DNA from: JBBSVE01 sp038233815
Lineage (GTDB): Bacteria > Pseudomonadota > Alphaproteobacteria > Rhodobacterales > Rhodobacteraceae
DNA: 64,000 nucleotides
Direction: 5' to 3'
NCBI GenBank assembly: GCA_038233815.1
Contig: JBBSVE010000001.1
Span: 1 to 64,000, forward strand
The notes beneath the pieces were generated by a model. It ran no database searches. It saw only the letters and a list, made by a program, of their open reading frames with translations, and had not been told where the DNA came from. Within the stretch, counting starts at the first letter, position 1. Every line of letters begins with the position of its first letter. Positions 33,915 through 43,683 of the stretch are shown in pieces. The position numbers were made by a program, and so were the translations under genes.

Positions 33915-35458
33915 CCGCGCCGCTCCAGCACCATGAGTTGCAGCGCGGTGCGGCGGGCGACAGACTCCAGCCCGATGCGGCGCAGGAGCGTCAGCCCTTC
34001 GGTCACGCCACGCACATCGCCTTCGGTGCCGGTGGCGATCCGGTCCATGGCGTCGAGCACCGCCTCACCGATGCGCTTCTGGTCCAGCAGGGCCGCCAGA
34101 TCGGCGGGCAGGGTTGCGTCGCCGAATGCGGCGGCGATCGCGCGGGCCATGCCGTCGGGGACCGGAACGCCCACCAGATCGCCGCGCGCGAGGCCGGACA
34201 GGAACCGTTCCTCGTCGTCCACCGGGGTCCGCGCCCGCGCCGCAGTCTCGTAGAGCGGAGAGATCAATGCCACGCGAAAGGCCACCGCAGATTCGCGCGC
34301 GGGCAGGTCCGGTCGCAACAATCGTGCGGCGAAGAGGCGCGCGAACGGGGCCTCCGTTTCCGCCTCCTTCATCGCGCCCCACGCCGGGGGCAAGGCCGAG
34401 GCTATCGCCTCCGCCTTGCCCGAACGCGCCGCTGCATCGAGCCGTTGAAAGGCAGCAATCCGGTCCCAGATGCCGCCCGAGGCCGCCGGTTCGCGCGCGG
34501 TCAGGATCGCCTCCATCACGCTGGGGTCCAGATCGCCGGCCCGTGCCAACCGCTCCACCGCCTCGCACTGCGCTTTCCAGCCCGCGGTATCGCGCAGGTC
34601 GATATGCGAAAAGGCCAGCGGCAGCGTCGCCGTCGGCGGCGCCTCGCCCGAGGCGTCGAGCATGCGCCATACCAGCGGCGTGATCCGGGGCGGCGGCAAC
34701 AGGTCGTCGCCCTCCTCCGCCAGATCGGGATCGAGAAACCGCGAGACGAGGCGGTCTTCCGACGGGGTCACGTAATCCAGCGCCTGCGCCATACGAAGGG
34801 TCAGGGCCGCCGCATTCCAGTCCCCGGTGCGCGCAAGGCAGAAAATACGCGCGGGATAGGTCGGCGACAGGTCCGGGGTCGCGCGCAGAATCTCGCAGGC
34901 ATGATCCTCGGTCCCGAGCAGCAGCGCCACGTCGAATGCACGGCGAAAGAGCGTCGGTGTCATCGGTCCCGACGCATCGAGCAGCGCCTGTGCCTGATCG
35001 AGAGCGCCGAGTTCCAAGAGCTTGTCGATCCGCGCCAGCAGCAGCGTGCTGCCATTGGCCGAATCGGCCGGTGCCCGGGCGCGGGCCAGAAGTACCGAGA
35101 TCAGCAGATCCTGCAGTGCCGGCACCGCACCCGGCCGCTCCCGCGTGATCCGGGCCGCGATTTCCGCCGTCCGCCCGATGCCCCAGAGGTCGCGCGGCAG
35201 ACCCGTCTGCGCCGGGACGAGCACGCCCGAGCCGTCCGGTGCCGGCCCGTCGAGCGTCGACGTCACGACGTCCTGCGGCAGCGCCTTGCCTTCGGGCGCC
35301 ACCGCTTTTTCCGATCCGCGGGTGCGGACCTTGGAACCCGCCGGCATCACCACCGATTTGGAAAGCCAGTCGATTGCACTCAGCGGTTGCTGGGCGCCGA
35401 GCGGCGTCGCGAGCACCAGCGCCGCACAGACCAAGATAGGCAGCCGCCTATCGGGCAT
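33911..35458 (-). CDS. Exported protein of unknown function, 515 residues
   Basis: No recognised catalytic family. Residues 1-22 form a signal peptide (PILVCAALVLATPLGAQQ), so the protein is periplasmic or secreted. The rest is rich in Ala and Leu with repeated helical pairs (DQAQALLDASG, GDWNAAALTLRMAQ), which suggests an alpha-solenoid, TPR-like scaffold. Its ATG lies inside the last codons of the small membrane-peptide gene (11-bp overlap) and its stop overlaps the recombinase start. The chain of overlaps implies co-translation, but why a periplasmic solenoid should be coupled to a XerC/XerD recombinase is unclear. Confidence 0.75.
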   Translation of the reverse strand: MPDRRLPILVCAALVLATPLGAQQPLSAIDWLSKSVVMPAGSKVRTRGSEKAVAPEGKALPQDVVTSTLDGPAPDGSGVLVPAQTGLPRDLWGIGRTAEIAARITRERPGAVPALQDLLISVLLARARAPADSANGSTLLLARIDKLLELGALDQAQALLDASGPMTPTLFRRAFDVALLLGTEDHACEILRATPDLSPTYPARIFCLARTGDWNAAALTLRMAQALDYVTPSEDRLVSRFLDPDLAEEGDDLLPPPRITPLVWRMLDASGEAPPTATLPLAFSHIDLRDTAGWKAQCEAVERLARAGDLDPSVMEAILTAREPAASGGIWDRIAAFQRLDAAARSGKAEAIASALPPAWGAMKEAETEAPFARLFAARLLRPDLPARESAVAFRVALISPLYETAARARTPVDDEERFLSGLARGDLVGVPVPDGMARAIAAAFGDATLPADLAALLDQKRIGEAVLDAMDRIATGTEGDVRGVTEGLTLLRRIGLESVARRTALQLMVLERRG

Positions 35459-35585
35459 CGAGCACCACGGGCTTGGAGACGGTTTCCTGACGCGGCGACA
35501 GATCGCCCAGATACGCGTAGGCCACGAGGCCGATCAGCGCCAGAACGACAAGCAGCAGCAGGAACCGGATCAGCTTTCCCATCAT
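35448..35585 (-). CDS. Single-span membrane microprotein, 45 residues
   Basis: A short gene that reads MMGKLIRFLLLLVVLAL and on through a single hydrophobic helix (about residues 5-25), ending with a short hydrophilic tail (SPRQETVSKPVVLDAR). GGGAGAG stands about 9 nt before the ATG at 35585; the second ATG at 35582 is an alternative. Its final codons overlap the start of the exported-protein gene in the +1 frame, so translation is probably coupled. It is divergent from aroK across 238 bp. Codon use agrees with the neighbours. Function unknown; a membrane anchor or partner for the downstream protein is conceivable. Confidence 0.65.
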   Translation of the reverse strand: MMGKLIRFLLLLVVLALIGLVAYAYLGDLSPRQETVSKPVVLDAR

Positions 35586-35823
35586 CGCCGCACTCTCCCG
35601 CCTCGTCGTTCCGACCGCGTGGGGCTATGCCCCCGCAATGCTCGTTTGCGGCAGACTATAGCGGGCATGCCGCGCGACTTCACGCCCCTTCGGCGATATT
35701 ATCGCCGGGCGTGCGCGAAAGACGCGCGCACCGGGTCCGGTCCGCTTGCCCGCGACGGGACTGGACAGGGATCGGACGCGCCCGCTATTGGGTCAGGGAC
35801 GGTCTCACGCCGGGCGGGGCGGC

Positions 35824-36360
35824 ATGCGTTTGATGAAACCGGTGGTGATGGTTGGCATGATGGGGGCGGGCAAGACTGCCGTCGGCTCCCAGCTTGCACG
35901 CACGCTCCGCGTTCCCTTCCTCGATTCGGACGAGGAGATCGTGCGCGCGGCCAACCTCTCCATCGCCGAGATTTTCGAGCGCGAGGGCGAGCCGTTCTTT
36001 CGCGAGAAGGAGGCGCTGGTCCTGTCGCGCCTGCTTGACGGGCAGCCCGCGATCCTTTCCACCGGGGGCGGGGCGTTTTTGTCGGCGGACAACCGCGCGC
36101 GGATCGCGGCCGCCGGGGTCTCCGTCTGGCTGCGCGCCGACCTCGACCTGCTGTGGCAGCGGGTCCGGCACCGCACGACACGACCACTTTTGCAGACCCC
36201 GGAACCGAAGGAAACCTTGCGCGCGCTGGTCCGGACCCGCGATCCGGTCTATGCGCTGGCCGACCTCGCCGTGGATGCGGAGCCGGGCCTGTCGATCGAA
36301 GCCACGGCGCGGCGCGTGGTGGAGGCGCTGCGTGGGCGCGAGGATATGCTGGAGGTGTGA
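35824..36360 (+). CDS. aroK: Shikimate kinase
   Basis: A 178-residue P-loop kinase that phosphorylates shikimate with ATP in chorismate synthesis. Walker A GMMGAGKT is at residues 11-18, the substrate-binding FLDSDEEI follows at about 32, and STGGGAF holds the phosphate-binding glycines. The lid region has TRPLLQ. The start is the ATG at 35824; the ATG at 35836, two codons further, is equally possible. The stop TGA overlaps the aroB start (TGATG), the usual coupled pair. Confidence 0.93.
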   Translation: MRLMKPVVMVGMMGAGKTAVGSQLARTLRVPFLDSDEEIVRAANLSIAEIFEREGEPFFREKEALVLSRLLDGQPAILSTGGGAFLSADNRARIAAAGVSVWLRADLDLLWQRVRHRTTRPLLQTPEPKETLRALVRTRDPVYALADLAVDAEPGLSIEATARRVVEALRGREDMLEV

Positions 36361-37472
36361 TGGGGCAGGTGGACCGGATCGCGGTGGAGCTGGGCGCGCG
36401 CCGCTACGAGGTGCGGATCGGGTCGGGACTGATCGACCGCGCCGGGGTCGAGGTGGCGCCGTTGCTGCGCCGCCCCCGCGTCGCGGTGGTGACGGATGAG
36501 ACGGTGGCCGCGCTCCATCTGGACCGGCTCCGGGCGGCGTTTGCGGGGCAGGGGATCGCGGTGGCGTCGCTCTCCCTGCCGCCGGGCGAGAGCACCAAGA
36601 GCTGGGACCATCTGGGCCGCACGGTGGAGTGGCTGCTATCCGAACGGATCGAGCGGCGCGATGTCGTCGTGGCCGTCGGCGGCGGCGTCATCGGCGACCT
36701 TGCGGGCTTTGCGGCGGCGATCCTGCGCCGCGGCGTGCGGTTCGTGCAGATCCCCACGACGCTGCTGGCGCAGGTCGACAGCTCCGTCGGCGGCAAGACG
36801 GGGATCAACTCCGGCTACGGCAAGAACCTGATCGGCGCGTTCCACCAGCCCTCACTCGTGTTGGCCGACGTGGATGCGCTGGGCACGCTGTCCTCCCGCG
36901 ATTTCCTCGCGGGCTACGGCGAGGTCGTGAAATACGGGCTGTTGGGCGATGCCGATTTCTTCGACTGGCTGGAGGCGAACGCGCCCGCGATGGCCGCGGG
37001 CGACACGGCGTTGCGTCAGCGCGCCATCGTGCGGTCGGTGGAAATGAAGGCCGCCATCGTCGCGCGGGACGAGACGGAGGAAGGCGAGCGCGCACTTCTC
37101 AACCTCGGCCACACCTTCTGTCATGCGTTGGAAAAGGCCACCGGCTACGGCGACCGCCTTCTCCATGGCGAGGGCGTGGCGATCGGCTGCGCGCTGGCCT
37201 TCGATCTGAGCGCGCGGCTCGGCCTGTGCTCGCAGGAGGAGCCGGGGCGGGTCCGCGCGCATCTGTCACGGCTCGGGATGCGCACCGATCCGCGCGACAT
37301 TCCGGGCGATCTGCCGGGGCCGGAGGCGCTGCTGGCACTGATGGGACAGGATAAGAAGGTGGTGGACGGGCGCCTGCGCTTTATCCTCGCCCGTGGGATC
37401 GGGAAGGCGTTCGTGGCCGACGACGTGCCCGAGGCCGCCGTGCTGGACACGCTGCGCAACGTCGGTCTGTAA
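36360..37472 (+). CDS. aroB: 3-dehydroquinate synthase
   Basis: A 370-residue NAD- and metal-dependent enzyme that converts DAHP to 3-dehydroquinate. VAVGGGVIGDLAGFAAA is the NAD loop, QVDSSVGGKTGIN the substrate loop, and GEVVKYG, NLGHTFCHALE and HGEGVAIG supply the metal-binding Glu and His residues. GGAGG lies just before the ATG at 36360, which overlaps the aroK stop. Followed by tRNA-Gln on the other strand. Confidence 0.95.
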   Translation: MGQVDRIAVELGARRYEVRIGSGLIDRAGVEVAPLLRRPRVAVVTDETVAALHLDRLRAAFAGQGIAVASLSLPPGESTKSWDHLGRTVEWLLSERIERRDVVVAVGGGVIGDLAGFAAAILRRGVRFVQIPTTLLAQVDSSVGGKTGINSGYGKNLIGAFHQPSLVLADVDALGTLSSRDFLAGYGEVVKYGLLGDADFFDWLEANAPAMAAGDTALRQRAIVRSVEMKAAIVARDETEEGERALLNLGHTFCHALEKATGYGDRLLHGEGVAIGCALAFDLSARLGLCSQEEPGRVRAHLSRLGMRTDPRDIPGDLPGPEALLALMGQDKKVVDGRLRFILARGIGKAFVADDVPEAAVLDTLRNVGL

Positions 37473-37478
37473 GGGCAG

Positions 37479-37553
37479 TGGCTGGGGCGGGAGGGATCGA
37501 ACCTCCGTATGTCGGTACCAAAAACCGATGCCTTACCGCTTGGCTACGCCCCA
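37479..37553 (-). tRNA. tRNA-Gln, anticodon TTG
   Basis: A 75-nt cloverleaf with encoded CCA. The acceptor TGGGGCG pairs with CGCCCCA (G discriminator), the T loop is GGTTCGATC, and the anticodon loop TTTTGGT gives TTG. Confidence 0.95.
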
Positions 37554-37657
37554 ACTGAGCCGGGTTCTAGCGAAGCGATCCTGAGCCTGCAAGGGGGCTT
37601 GGGGCACATTGTTCGTGTGCCGTTGGCGGGACCGGACCGCCATGCTAGAGGGCTGCG

Positions 37658-38833
37658 ATGCAGGTCGATGTCGTCATCCTCGGGGCCGGTGCCGCGGGCC
37701 TTTTCGCGGCCATCGAGGCCGGTCGGCGCGGGCGGTCCGTCCTGCTCGTCGACCATGCAAAACGCGCGGGCGAGAAGATCCGCATCTCCGGCGGCGGGCG
37801 CTGCAACTTCACCAACACCGGGATCGTGACGGATCGGTTCCTGTCGCGCAATCCCCGGTTCGCGCTCTCCGCGCTCCGCCGCTACACCGACCGCGATTTC
37901 CTCGCGCGGGTGGAGGCGCGTGGCATCGCTTGGCACGAGAAGGCGCTGGGGCAGCTCTTTTGCGACGGACCCTCGACGCAGATCGTGGCGATGCTTTTGA
38001 CGGAGATCGAGGAAGCGGGCGTAATGCTCTGGCTGTCCACCGAAATCCAGAGCGTCGCGGCGGAGGGGAAGGGGTTCGCCGTTGCCACCTCCCGCGGCGT
38101 GGTTCGCGCGCAGGCTTGCGTCGTGGCGACCGGCGGCAAGTCGATCCCGAAAATGGGCGCCACCGCCTTCGGCTACCGGATCGCCGCGCAGTTCGGCGTG
38201 CCGGTGGTGGAGACGCGCCCGGCACTGGTGCCGCTGACCTTCGCCGCGCAGGATCTGGCGGGGCTGGCACCGCTCGCCGGTCTGTCGGTCGAAGGTGGCG
38301 TGACCTGCGACGGCACACGGTTCGACGAGGGGCTGCTTTTTACCCATCGCGGGCTATCGGGGCCTGCGGTGCTCCAGATCTCCTCCTACTGGCGCGAGGG
38401 AGGGGCGATCACGGTGGATCTGGCGCGCGGGATGGAGGCCGAGGCGGCCCTGCGGACCCAACGCGGCAAGGCCGGACGCATCGCGGTCCGCACGGCACTT
38501 GCAGGGTTCATGCCAGAACGGCTGGCGCGACATGTGGAGGACATCTCGGGACTTACGGGAAACCTCGCCGACCAGAGCAATGCCGATCTCGCGCGGCTGG
38601 CGGGCCTCGTCCATGGCTGGCAGATGCGGCCGGTGGGCACCGAAGGCTATCGCACCGCCGAGGTGACGCTGGGCGGCGTCGATACCGACGCGCTGGATGC
38701 GCGCACGATGGAGGCCACGGCGGTGCCGGGGCTGCATTTCGTGGGCGAGGTGGTGGACGTCACCGGCTGGCTCGGCGGATACAACTTTCAATGGGCCTGG
38801 TCGTCGGGTTGGGCGGCGGGTCAGGCCGTCTGA
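37658..38833 (+). CDS. HI0933/BaiN-like FAD-dependent flavoprotein (TIGR03862 type)
   Basis: A 391-residue flavoprotein. The FAD motif GAGAAGLFAAIEAGRRG is at residues 9-25, RISGGGRCNFTN at about 44 is diagnostic for the HI0933 family, and GEVVDVTGWLGGYNFQWAWSSG near the end is the second FAD segment. Members are oxidoreductases of mostly unknown substrate. Single gene, convergent with the SLC13 permease gene over a 51-bp AT-rich gap. Confidence 0.88.
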   Translation: MQVDVVILGAGAAGLFAAIEAGRRGRSVLLVDHAKRAGEKIRISGGGRCNFTNTGIVTDRFLSRNPRFALSALRRYTDRDFLARVEARGIAWHEKALGQLFCDGPSTQIVAMLLTEIEEAGVMLWLSTEIQSVAAEGKGFAVATSRGVVRAQACVVATGGKSIPKMGATAFGYRIAAQFGVPVVETRPALVPLTFAAQDLAGLAPLAGLSVEGGVTCDGTRFDEGLLFTHRGLSGPAVLQISSYWREGGAITVDLARGMEAEAALRTQRGKAGRIAVRTALAGFMPERLARHVEDISGLTGNLADQSNADLARLAGLVHGWQMRPVGTEGYRTAEVTLGGVDTDALDARTMEATAVPGLHFVGEVVDVTGWLGGYNFQWAWSSGWAAGQAV

Positions 38834-38884
38834 TCCTCCCATCTGAATGTCTGATAATCTATATTATGTAATCGGTACGTATCC

Positions 38885-40696
38885 TCAGAACGGCCAGAAG
38901 ATCAGCAGCAGCGGCATGGCAACGGCAACAATCAACGCCTCCAGCGGCAGGCCCACGCGCCAGTAATCGCCGAACCGGAAGCCGCTGGGCCCGAGGATCA
39001 GCGTGTTGTTCTGGTGTCCGATGGGTGTGAGGAACGCGCAGGATGCGCCGACCGCCACGGCCATCAGGAAGCTGTCGGGATTGGCCTTCAGCGCGCTCGC
39101 GGTCTGGATCGCGATCGGACACATCACGGCGGCGGTGGCTGCGTTGTTCATCACGTCCGACAGGAACATCGTGACGACGAGGATCAGAAGCAGCGCCACC
39201 ACCGCATTGCCCTGTGCCAGCGTCTGCATCAGGAACTGCGCCACAAGCGCCGCGGTGCCCGTCGTCTCCATTGCGCCCGCCACGGGAAAGAGCGCGCCCA
39301 GAAGCACGACGACGGGCCAGTCGACGCTTTGGTAGACGTTGCGCAGCGGGATCGTGCCGAAGACCATCGCTGCCACGACGCCACCGGTGAACGCCACCGC
39401 AGCCGGCGCAAGCCCCAGTGCCGCGACCGCGATGGCGGCCAGCATGATACCCACCGCAAGCACGGCTTTCCGACGGTTCGGCACTGAAATATCGCGCTCC
39501 GCCAGTGGCACGCAGCCTTGGGCGGAGGCGAATTCCCCCAGCGCCTCGGGCCGGCCCTGCAACAGCAGCACGTCGCCCGCCTTGAAGCGGGTGTGACGCA
39601 TCCGGGCACGGGTGTCGCGACCGCGCCGGGATAGCGCCATCAGGGAAATGCTGTAGCGTGTGCGGAGCGTCAGCTCCGACGCGGAGCGCCCGATCAGATC
39701 GGCACCGGGCAGCACCACGACCTCGCGCAGCAGCGGCCCGTCATCGGGGTCCTCGGCGTCGTCCGCTTCCGGTTCCGGGGTTTTGGGCGCAATCTTTTCG
39801 ACCTGCCTCAGCCCTTCGGCCTCCAGGCCAAGCGCGTCGAGCCCTTCATGCAACTCCTTCACGTCTGCCTCGAGAACGAGAATATCGTTGGCGAATATCC
39901 TGCGTCCACCATGCGGCGCTGACATCCGCACGCCGTTGCGGATCAGCGCCACGACCTGCGCCTCGGCGGACGAAAGCACCGCCTCGATCTGGCGCAGGGT
40001 CATGCCGACGACGCGGCCGCCTTCCTGTGCCGTGGCTTCGGTCAGGTAGCTGCCGGGGTCGAAATCCTCCGCCCGCGACGGATTGCGGACCGGGACAAGT
40101 CGCCAGCCGATAAGCACCAGAAACAGGATACCCGTGACCGCAACCACGCCGCCCACGGGGAGGAACGCGAACATCCCGAAGCCCTGCCCCGCGTCCGAGT
40201 TCGCCCGGAAGCCCGACACGATCAGGTTCGGCGGCGTGCCGATCAGCGTCGTCATGCCGCCGAGGATGGTCCCGAAGGCCAGCGGCATGAGCATCCGCCC
40301 CGGCGTGGTGCCGAGCTTGCGCGCCATCCGCACCGCCAGCGGCATCAGGAGCGCCAGCGCGCCCACGTTGTTCATCACGGCAGACAGCGCCGCGCCGAGC
40401 CCCACCACCGACGACATGCTTTTCAGCCGCCCGCCACGCTCCGGGATCACCCGCCGCGCAATCAGGTCGATCGCCCCCGAGGTCTGCAGCGAGCGGCTGA
40501 GGACGAGGACGCAGGCCACCGTGATGACCGCCGGATTGCCGAACCCGTCAAACGCCTTGCCCGCCGGGATCACGCCCGCCGCGACCCCGGCGAGAAGGGC
40601 CGCCAGCGACACGATGTCATGCCGGAACCGGCCCCAGACGAAAAGCGCGACCGTTGCCAGCAGGATCCCGAGGATGATATAGTTCTGCGCCGTCAT
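38885..40696 (-). CDS. SLC13/DASS permease with two RCK_C (TrkA-C) domains
   Basis: A 603-residue membrane protein. Two halves of hydrophobic segments with the DASS motifs (SAVMNNVGALALLMPLA; LIGTPPNLIVSGF; MNNAATAAVMCPIAIQ; LTPIGHQNNTLILGPSGF) surround a cytosolic insert (about 205-400) containing two TrkA-C domains (VVVLPGADLIGRSASELTLR). This layout is typical of putative sulfate, dicarboxylate or other anion carriers. An acidic stretch (EPEADDAEDPDDG) links the two RCK_C units. The substrate is not evident. It stands alone upstream of tsf's terminator. Confidence 0.88.
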   Translation of the reverse strand: MTAQNYIILGILLATVALFVWGRFRHDIVSLAALLAGVAAGVIPAGKAFDGFGNPAVITVACVLVLSRSLQTSGAIDLIARRVIPERGGRLKSMSSVVGLGAALSAVMNNVGALALLMPLAVRMARKLGTTPGRMLMPLAFGTILGGMTTLIGTPPNLIVSGFRANSDAGQGFGMFAFLPVGGVVAVTGILFLVLIGWRLVPVRNPSRAEDFDPGSYLTEATAQEGGRVVGMTLRQIEAVLSSAEAQVVALIRNGVRMSAPHGGRRIFANDILVLEADVKELHEGLDALGLEAEGLRQVEKIAPKTPEPEADDAEDPDDGPLLREVVVLPGADLIGRSASELTLRTRYSISLMALSRRGRDTRARMRHTRFKAGDVLLLQGRPEALGEFASAQGCVPLAERDISVPNRRKAVLAVGIMLAAIAVAALGLAPAAVAFTGGVVAAMVFGTIPLRNVYQSVDWPVVVLLGALFPVAGAMETTGTAALVAQFLMQTLAQGNAVVALLLILVVTMFLSDVMNNAATAAVMCPIAIQTASALKANPDSFLMAVAVGASCAFLTPIGHQNNTLILGPSGFRFGDYWRVGLPLEALIVAVAMPLLLIFWPF

Positions 40697-40788
40697 GCCC
40701 CGTACCCTTTGTCTCTATCCACCCCCGGCGCCCGGGGCCCGCAGAACACGGAGCAGGGCCGCGCGCGAAAATTGCCCCGGCGGCATGC

Positions 40789-40822
40789 AAAAGGGCGCGG
40801 CACCGATCCGGCCGCGCCCTTT
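40789..40822 (-). terminator. Intrinsic terminator of rpsB-tsf
   Basis: On the minus strand an AAAGGGCGCGGC stem pairs with GCCGCGCCCTTTT across a 9-nt loop, 18 bp after the tsf stop; the trailing T-run completes the terminator. Confidence 0.75.
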
Positions 40823-40839
40823 CGCCGGATCGCTCCGGG

Positions 40840-41739
40840 TCAGTTGCCGCGTGTCTTGGCCACTTCCGCCGCGAAGTCTTCCTTTTCCTTCTCGATCCCC
40901 TCGCCCACCGCCATCCGCACGAAGCCGGTGACGGTCACGCCCGCCTCCTTTGCCGCCTGTTCCACGGTGATGTCAGGATTCATAACGAACTTCTGGCCCA
41001 TCAGCGTGCTTTCCTCGAGAAACTTCTTCATCCGGCCGGGGATGATGTTGTTCTCGATCACGTTCGCAGGCTTCGGCTTGGCAGAGGCGCTGTTCTCTTC
41101 CATCGCCTTCTGGGTCTGGACGGTGCGCTCGCGCTCCATCACCGCGGGGTCGAGATCGGCCTCCGACAGCGCCATCGGCGCGGTTGCCGCGATATGCATC
41201 GCTATCTGGCGCGCGATGCCCGTGTCGGTGCCCTTGATCGCCACCAGCACACCGATCTTGCCCATGCCGTCGGCGGCAGCGTTGTGGACGTAGGAGGCGA
41301 CGCTGTCGCCCTCCACCACCGCCATCCGGCGCAGGGTCAGGTTCTCCCCGATCCGGGCGATGTTGGCGGTCATCGTCTCGGCGACCGTCTCCTCGCCCAT
41401 CGGGGCCGCGCGGAGCGCCTCGATGTCGTCCACGGTCAGGGCCACCGCAGTGACGTTCTGCACAAGCTTCTGGAAATCGGCGTTCTTCGCCACGAAATCG
41501 GTCTCGGAGTTGATCTCGACCGCAACCCCCCTGCCCGCGCGCACGGCGACGCCGACGAGGCCTTCGGCAGCCACCCGGTCGGCCTTTTTCGCAGCCTTGG
41601 CGAGGCCTTTGGTGCGCAACCAGTCGACGGCCGCCTCCATGTCGCCGTCCGTCTCGGTCAGTGCCTTCTTCGCGTCCATCATTCCGGCGCCGGTGCTTTC
41701 ACGCAGCTCCTTCACCATCTGGGCCGTGATCGTCGCCAT
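40840..41739 (-). CDS. tsf: Translation elongation factor Ts
   Basis: A 299-residue guanine-nucleotide exchange factor for EF-Tu. The N-terminal UBA-like domain has [17 protein letters not shown], followed by the paired dimerisation core ([12 protein letters not shown]). The start at 41739 has GGAG 8 nt upstream and agrees with the usual [12 protein letters not shown] beginning. It follows rpsB by 69 bp in the standard rpsB-tsf operon. Confidence 0.96.
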   Translation of the reverse strand: MATITAQMVKELRESTGAGMMDAKKALTETDGDMEAAVDWLRTKGLAKAAKKADRVAAEGLVGVAVRAGRGVAVEINSETDFVAKNADFQKLVQNVTAVALTVDDIEALRAAPMGEETVAETMTANIARIGENLTLRRMAVVEGDSVASYVHNAAADGMGKIGVLVAIKGTDTGIARQIAMHIAATAPMALSEADLDPAVMERERTVQTQKAMEENSASAKPKPANVIENNIIPGRMKKFLEESTLMGQKFVMNPDITVEQAAKEAGVTVTGFVRMAVGEGIEKEKEDFAAEVAKTRGN

Positions 41740-41808
41740 CGTGGCTCTCCTTCGTCTCATCGGGAAACGCCCGGCAGGACCGTGCCTGCCGGGCAAGGAT
41801 CTGGATCG

Positions 41809-42579
41809 TCAGGCCGTCGCGGGCTCTTCGGCCAGCGCCTCCTCGACGGGCGCCTCCTCCAGGGCACCGACGTCGATGCCCGCGGCCCCCATCTGCGCCG
41901 ACATGCCGTCCAGCGCCGCGCGCGAGATCAGGTCGCAATAGAGCGCGATCGCCCGCGCCGCATCGTCATTGCCCGGAATGATGTATTCGATGTCGCGGGG
42001 CGAGCAGTTCGTGTCCACGATGCCCACGACCGGAATGCCAAGCTTCTTGGCCTCGAGGATCGCCAGATCCTCCTTGCCCACGTCGATCACGACCAGCAGA
42101 TCGGGAACGCCGCCCATCTCCCGAATGCCGCCGAGCGAGGCCTGCAGCTTGCCCTGCTCGCGCTCCATGTTGAGGCGCTCCTTCTTCGTCATGCCCTCGG
42201 CACCCTGCCCCATCAGCTCATCGAGCTGTTTCAGACGCTGGATCGAGTTGGAGACGGTCTTCCAGTTCGTCAGCGTGCCACCGAGCCAGCGGTGGTTCAT
42301 GTAGAACTGCGCCGACTTCTCGGCCGCCTCGGCCACGGCCTTCTGCGCCTGCCGCTTGGTGCCGACGAAGAGGATACGCCCGCCCTTGGCGACGGTGTCG
42401 CGCACGACCTTGAGCGCCTGATCCAGCAAAGGAACGGTCTGCGTCAGATCGACGATATGGATGCCGTTGCGCTCGCCATAGATGTATTCGCCCATCTTGG
42501 GGTTCCAGCGCGCGGTCTGGTGGCCGTAGTGAACGCCCGCTTCAAGAAGCTGACGCATGGTGAACTCGGGAAGAGCCAT
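41809..42579 (-). CDS. rpsB: 30S ribosomal protein S2
   Basis: A 256-residue ribosomal protein with the S2 signatures [15 protein letters not shown] and [19 protein letters not shown]. The Ala/Glu-rich tail ([16 protein letters not shown]) is common in alphaproteobacteria. AAGGAAAAGG precedes the ATG at 42579. Upstream, 251 bp separate it from the divergent DUF502 gene and hold its promoter and leader; no further gene was seen there. Confidence 0.96.
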   Translation of the reverse strand: MALPEFTMRQLLEAGVHYGHQTARWNPKMGEYIYGERNGIHIVDLTQTVPLLDQALKVVRDTVAKGGRILFVGTKRQAQKAVAEAAEKSAQFYMNHRWLGGTLTNWKTVSNSIQRLKQLDELMGQGAEGMTKKERLNMEREQGKLQASLGGIREMGGVPDLLVVIDVGKEDLAILEAKKLGIPVVGIVDTNCSPRDIEYIIPGNDDAARAIALYCDLISRAALDGMSAQMGAAGIDVGALEEAPVEEALAEEPATA

Positions 42580-42830
42580 GCCTTTTCCTTTTCCGGTTTG
42601 ATCCTCGGCAGCACCGTCTTCAGACCTTTCGGTCCAACCGGCGGACGGATGCGGGATGTCTCCCCGATCCACCCAGGCGCTGCCTGTGAAGTCCGCGGCT
42701 CATACGCGTCCGGTGCGCCGACCGCAAGCCTCGATCGCCGGGCTGCCGGACGGTCCGGGAAATCGACCGGCAGCCATTGTGGCCGCGCAGCGGGCCGCTT
42801 ACCTTTGACGCGTTCCCCGAGGAGGCCTCG

Positions 42831-43571
42831 ATGTCCGAGCCGCACCCCCCGTCGCCGGTCATTCCGCCGACCTCTCCGCCAAAGAAACGCGGGCTCATCG
42901 GCGGGCTTCGGGGCAACTTCCTGACGGGGCTCGTGGTCCTGTTGCCGGTCGGCCTGACGCTCTGGCTGATCTGGACCTTCACGGGTTGGATCGACAGCTG
43001 GGTCATCCCCTTCATCCCCACCGCGTGGCGGCCCGAAACGCTGATCCGCACCTATACCGGCGACCGCTACGTGACCAACGTCCGCGGCGTCGGCGTCATC
43101 ATCTTCCTCGTCTTCACGGTCGTCGTGGGCTGGGCTGCGCGCGGTTTGATCGGACGCAGCCTGATCGGGTTTGCGGAACGGCTCGTCGACCGGATGCCGG
43201 TCGTCCGCTCGGTCTACAATGGGCTGAAGCAGATCGCGGAGACGGTGTTCGCCCAGACCGACCAGAATTTCGAAAAGGCCTGCCTCGTCGAATATCCGCG
43301 CCCCGGAATCTGGGCCATCGGCTTCATCTCCACCCGCGCCAAGGGTGAGATCGCGGCACGGTTTCCCCCCGACACGGACCTGCTGTCGGTGTTTTTGCCC
43401 ACCACGCCGAACCCTACGTCGGGGTTCCTTCTGTTCGTGCCGGAACGCGATGTGGTGCTGCTCGACATGAAGATCGAGGATGCGGCGAAGCTGATCATCT
43501 CCGCGGGGCTGGTGTACCCTCCGGGACAGATCGCGGGACTGGTCGCCCCTCCCGCCCGTGCCGCAGAATGA
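42831..43571 (+). CDS. DUF502 family membrane protein
   Basis: A 246-residue protein with two membrane helices (about 30-52 and 85-107) and a soluble C-terminal domain (PVVRSVYNGLKQIAETVF, SVFLPTTPNPTSGFLLFVP). DUF502 proteins are widespread in proteobacteria and are of unknown function. GGAGG precedes the ATG at 42831. It is divergent from rpsB. Confidence 0.87.
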   Translation: MSEPHPPSPVIPPTSPPKKRGLIGGLRGNFLTGLVVLLPVGLTLWLIWTFTGWIDSWVIPFIPTAWRPETLIRTYTGDRYVTNVRGVGVIIFLVFTVVVGWAARGLIGRSLIGFAERLVDRMPVVRSVYNGLKQIAETVFAQTDQNFEKACLVEYPRPGIWAIGFISTRAKGEIAARFPPDTDLLSVFLPTTPNPTSGFLLFVPERDVVLLDMKIEDAAKLIISAGLVYPPGQIAGLVAPPARAAE

Positions 43572-43602
43572 TGACCCCCTGCGCGATCCACCCCACCGGC
43601 AT

Positions 43603-43630
43603 AAAAAAAGCGCCAGCCGAAGCTGGCGCC
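43603..43630 (-). terminator. UUCG-capped intrinsic terminator
   Basis: On the minus strand GCGCCAGC (43622-43629), loop TTCG (43618-43621), GCTGGCGC (43610-43617), then seven T (43603-43609). Read on the plus strand the same hairpin lies 38 bp after the DUF502 stop but has no T-run, so it serves the minus strand best. Confidence 0.75.
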
Positions 43631-43677
43631 AAGTTATTGAGGCAGGTTCCATACAGGCAAGAAACCTATCGAGCAGT
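43603..43677 (-). ncRNA. Candidate small RNA of about 75 nt
   Basis: The minus strand has a promoter-like pair (TTGGAC 43707-43712, 17-bp spacer, TATATG 43684-43689), a predicted start near 43677, and a strong intrinsic terminator ending at 43603. No minus-strand gene lies upstream that this terminator could serve. The predicted transcript has a first hairpin (GGTTTC with GGAACC, one G-U pair), a single-stranded CCTGCCTCAATAACTT stretch and the UUCG-capped terminator, a layout typical of Hfq-dependent trans-acting RNAs. It is antisense to the leader region of the solute-binding-protein gene at 43777. Not tested against RNA families. Confidence 0.5.
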
Positions 43678-43683
43678 TGTTAA

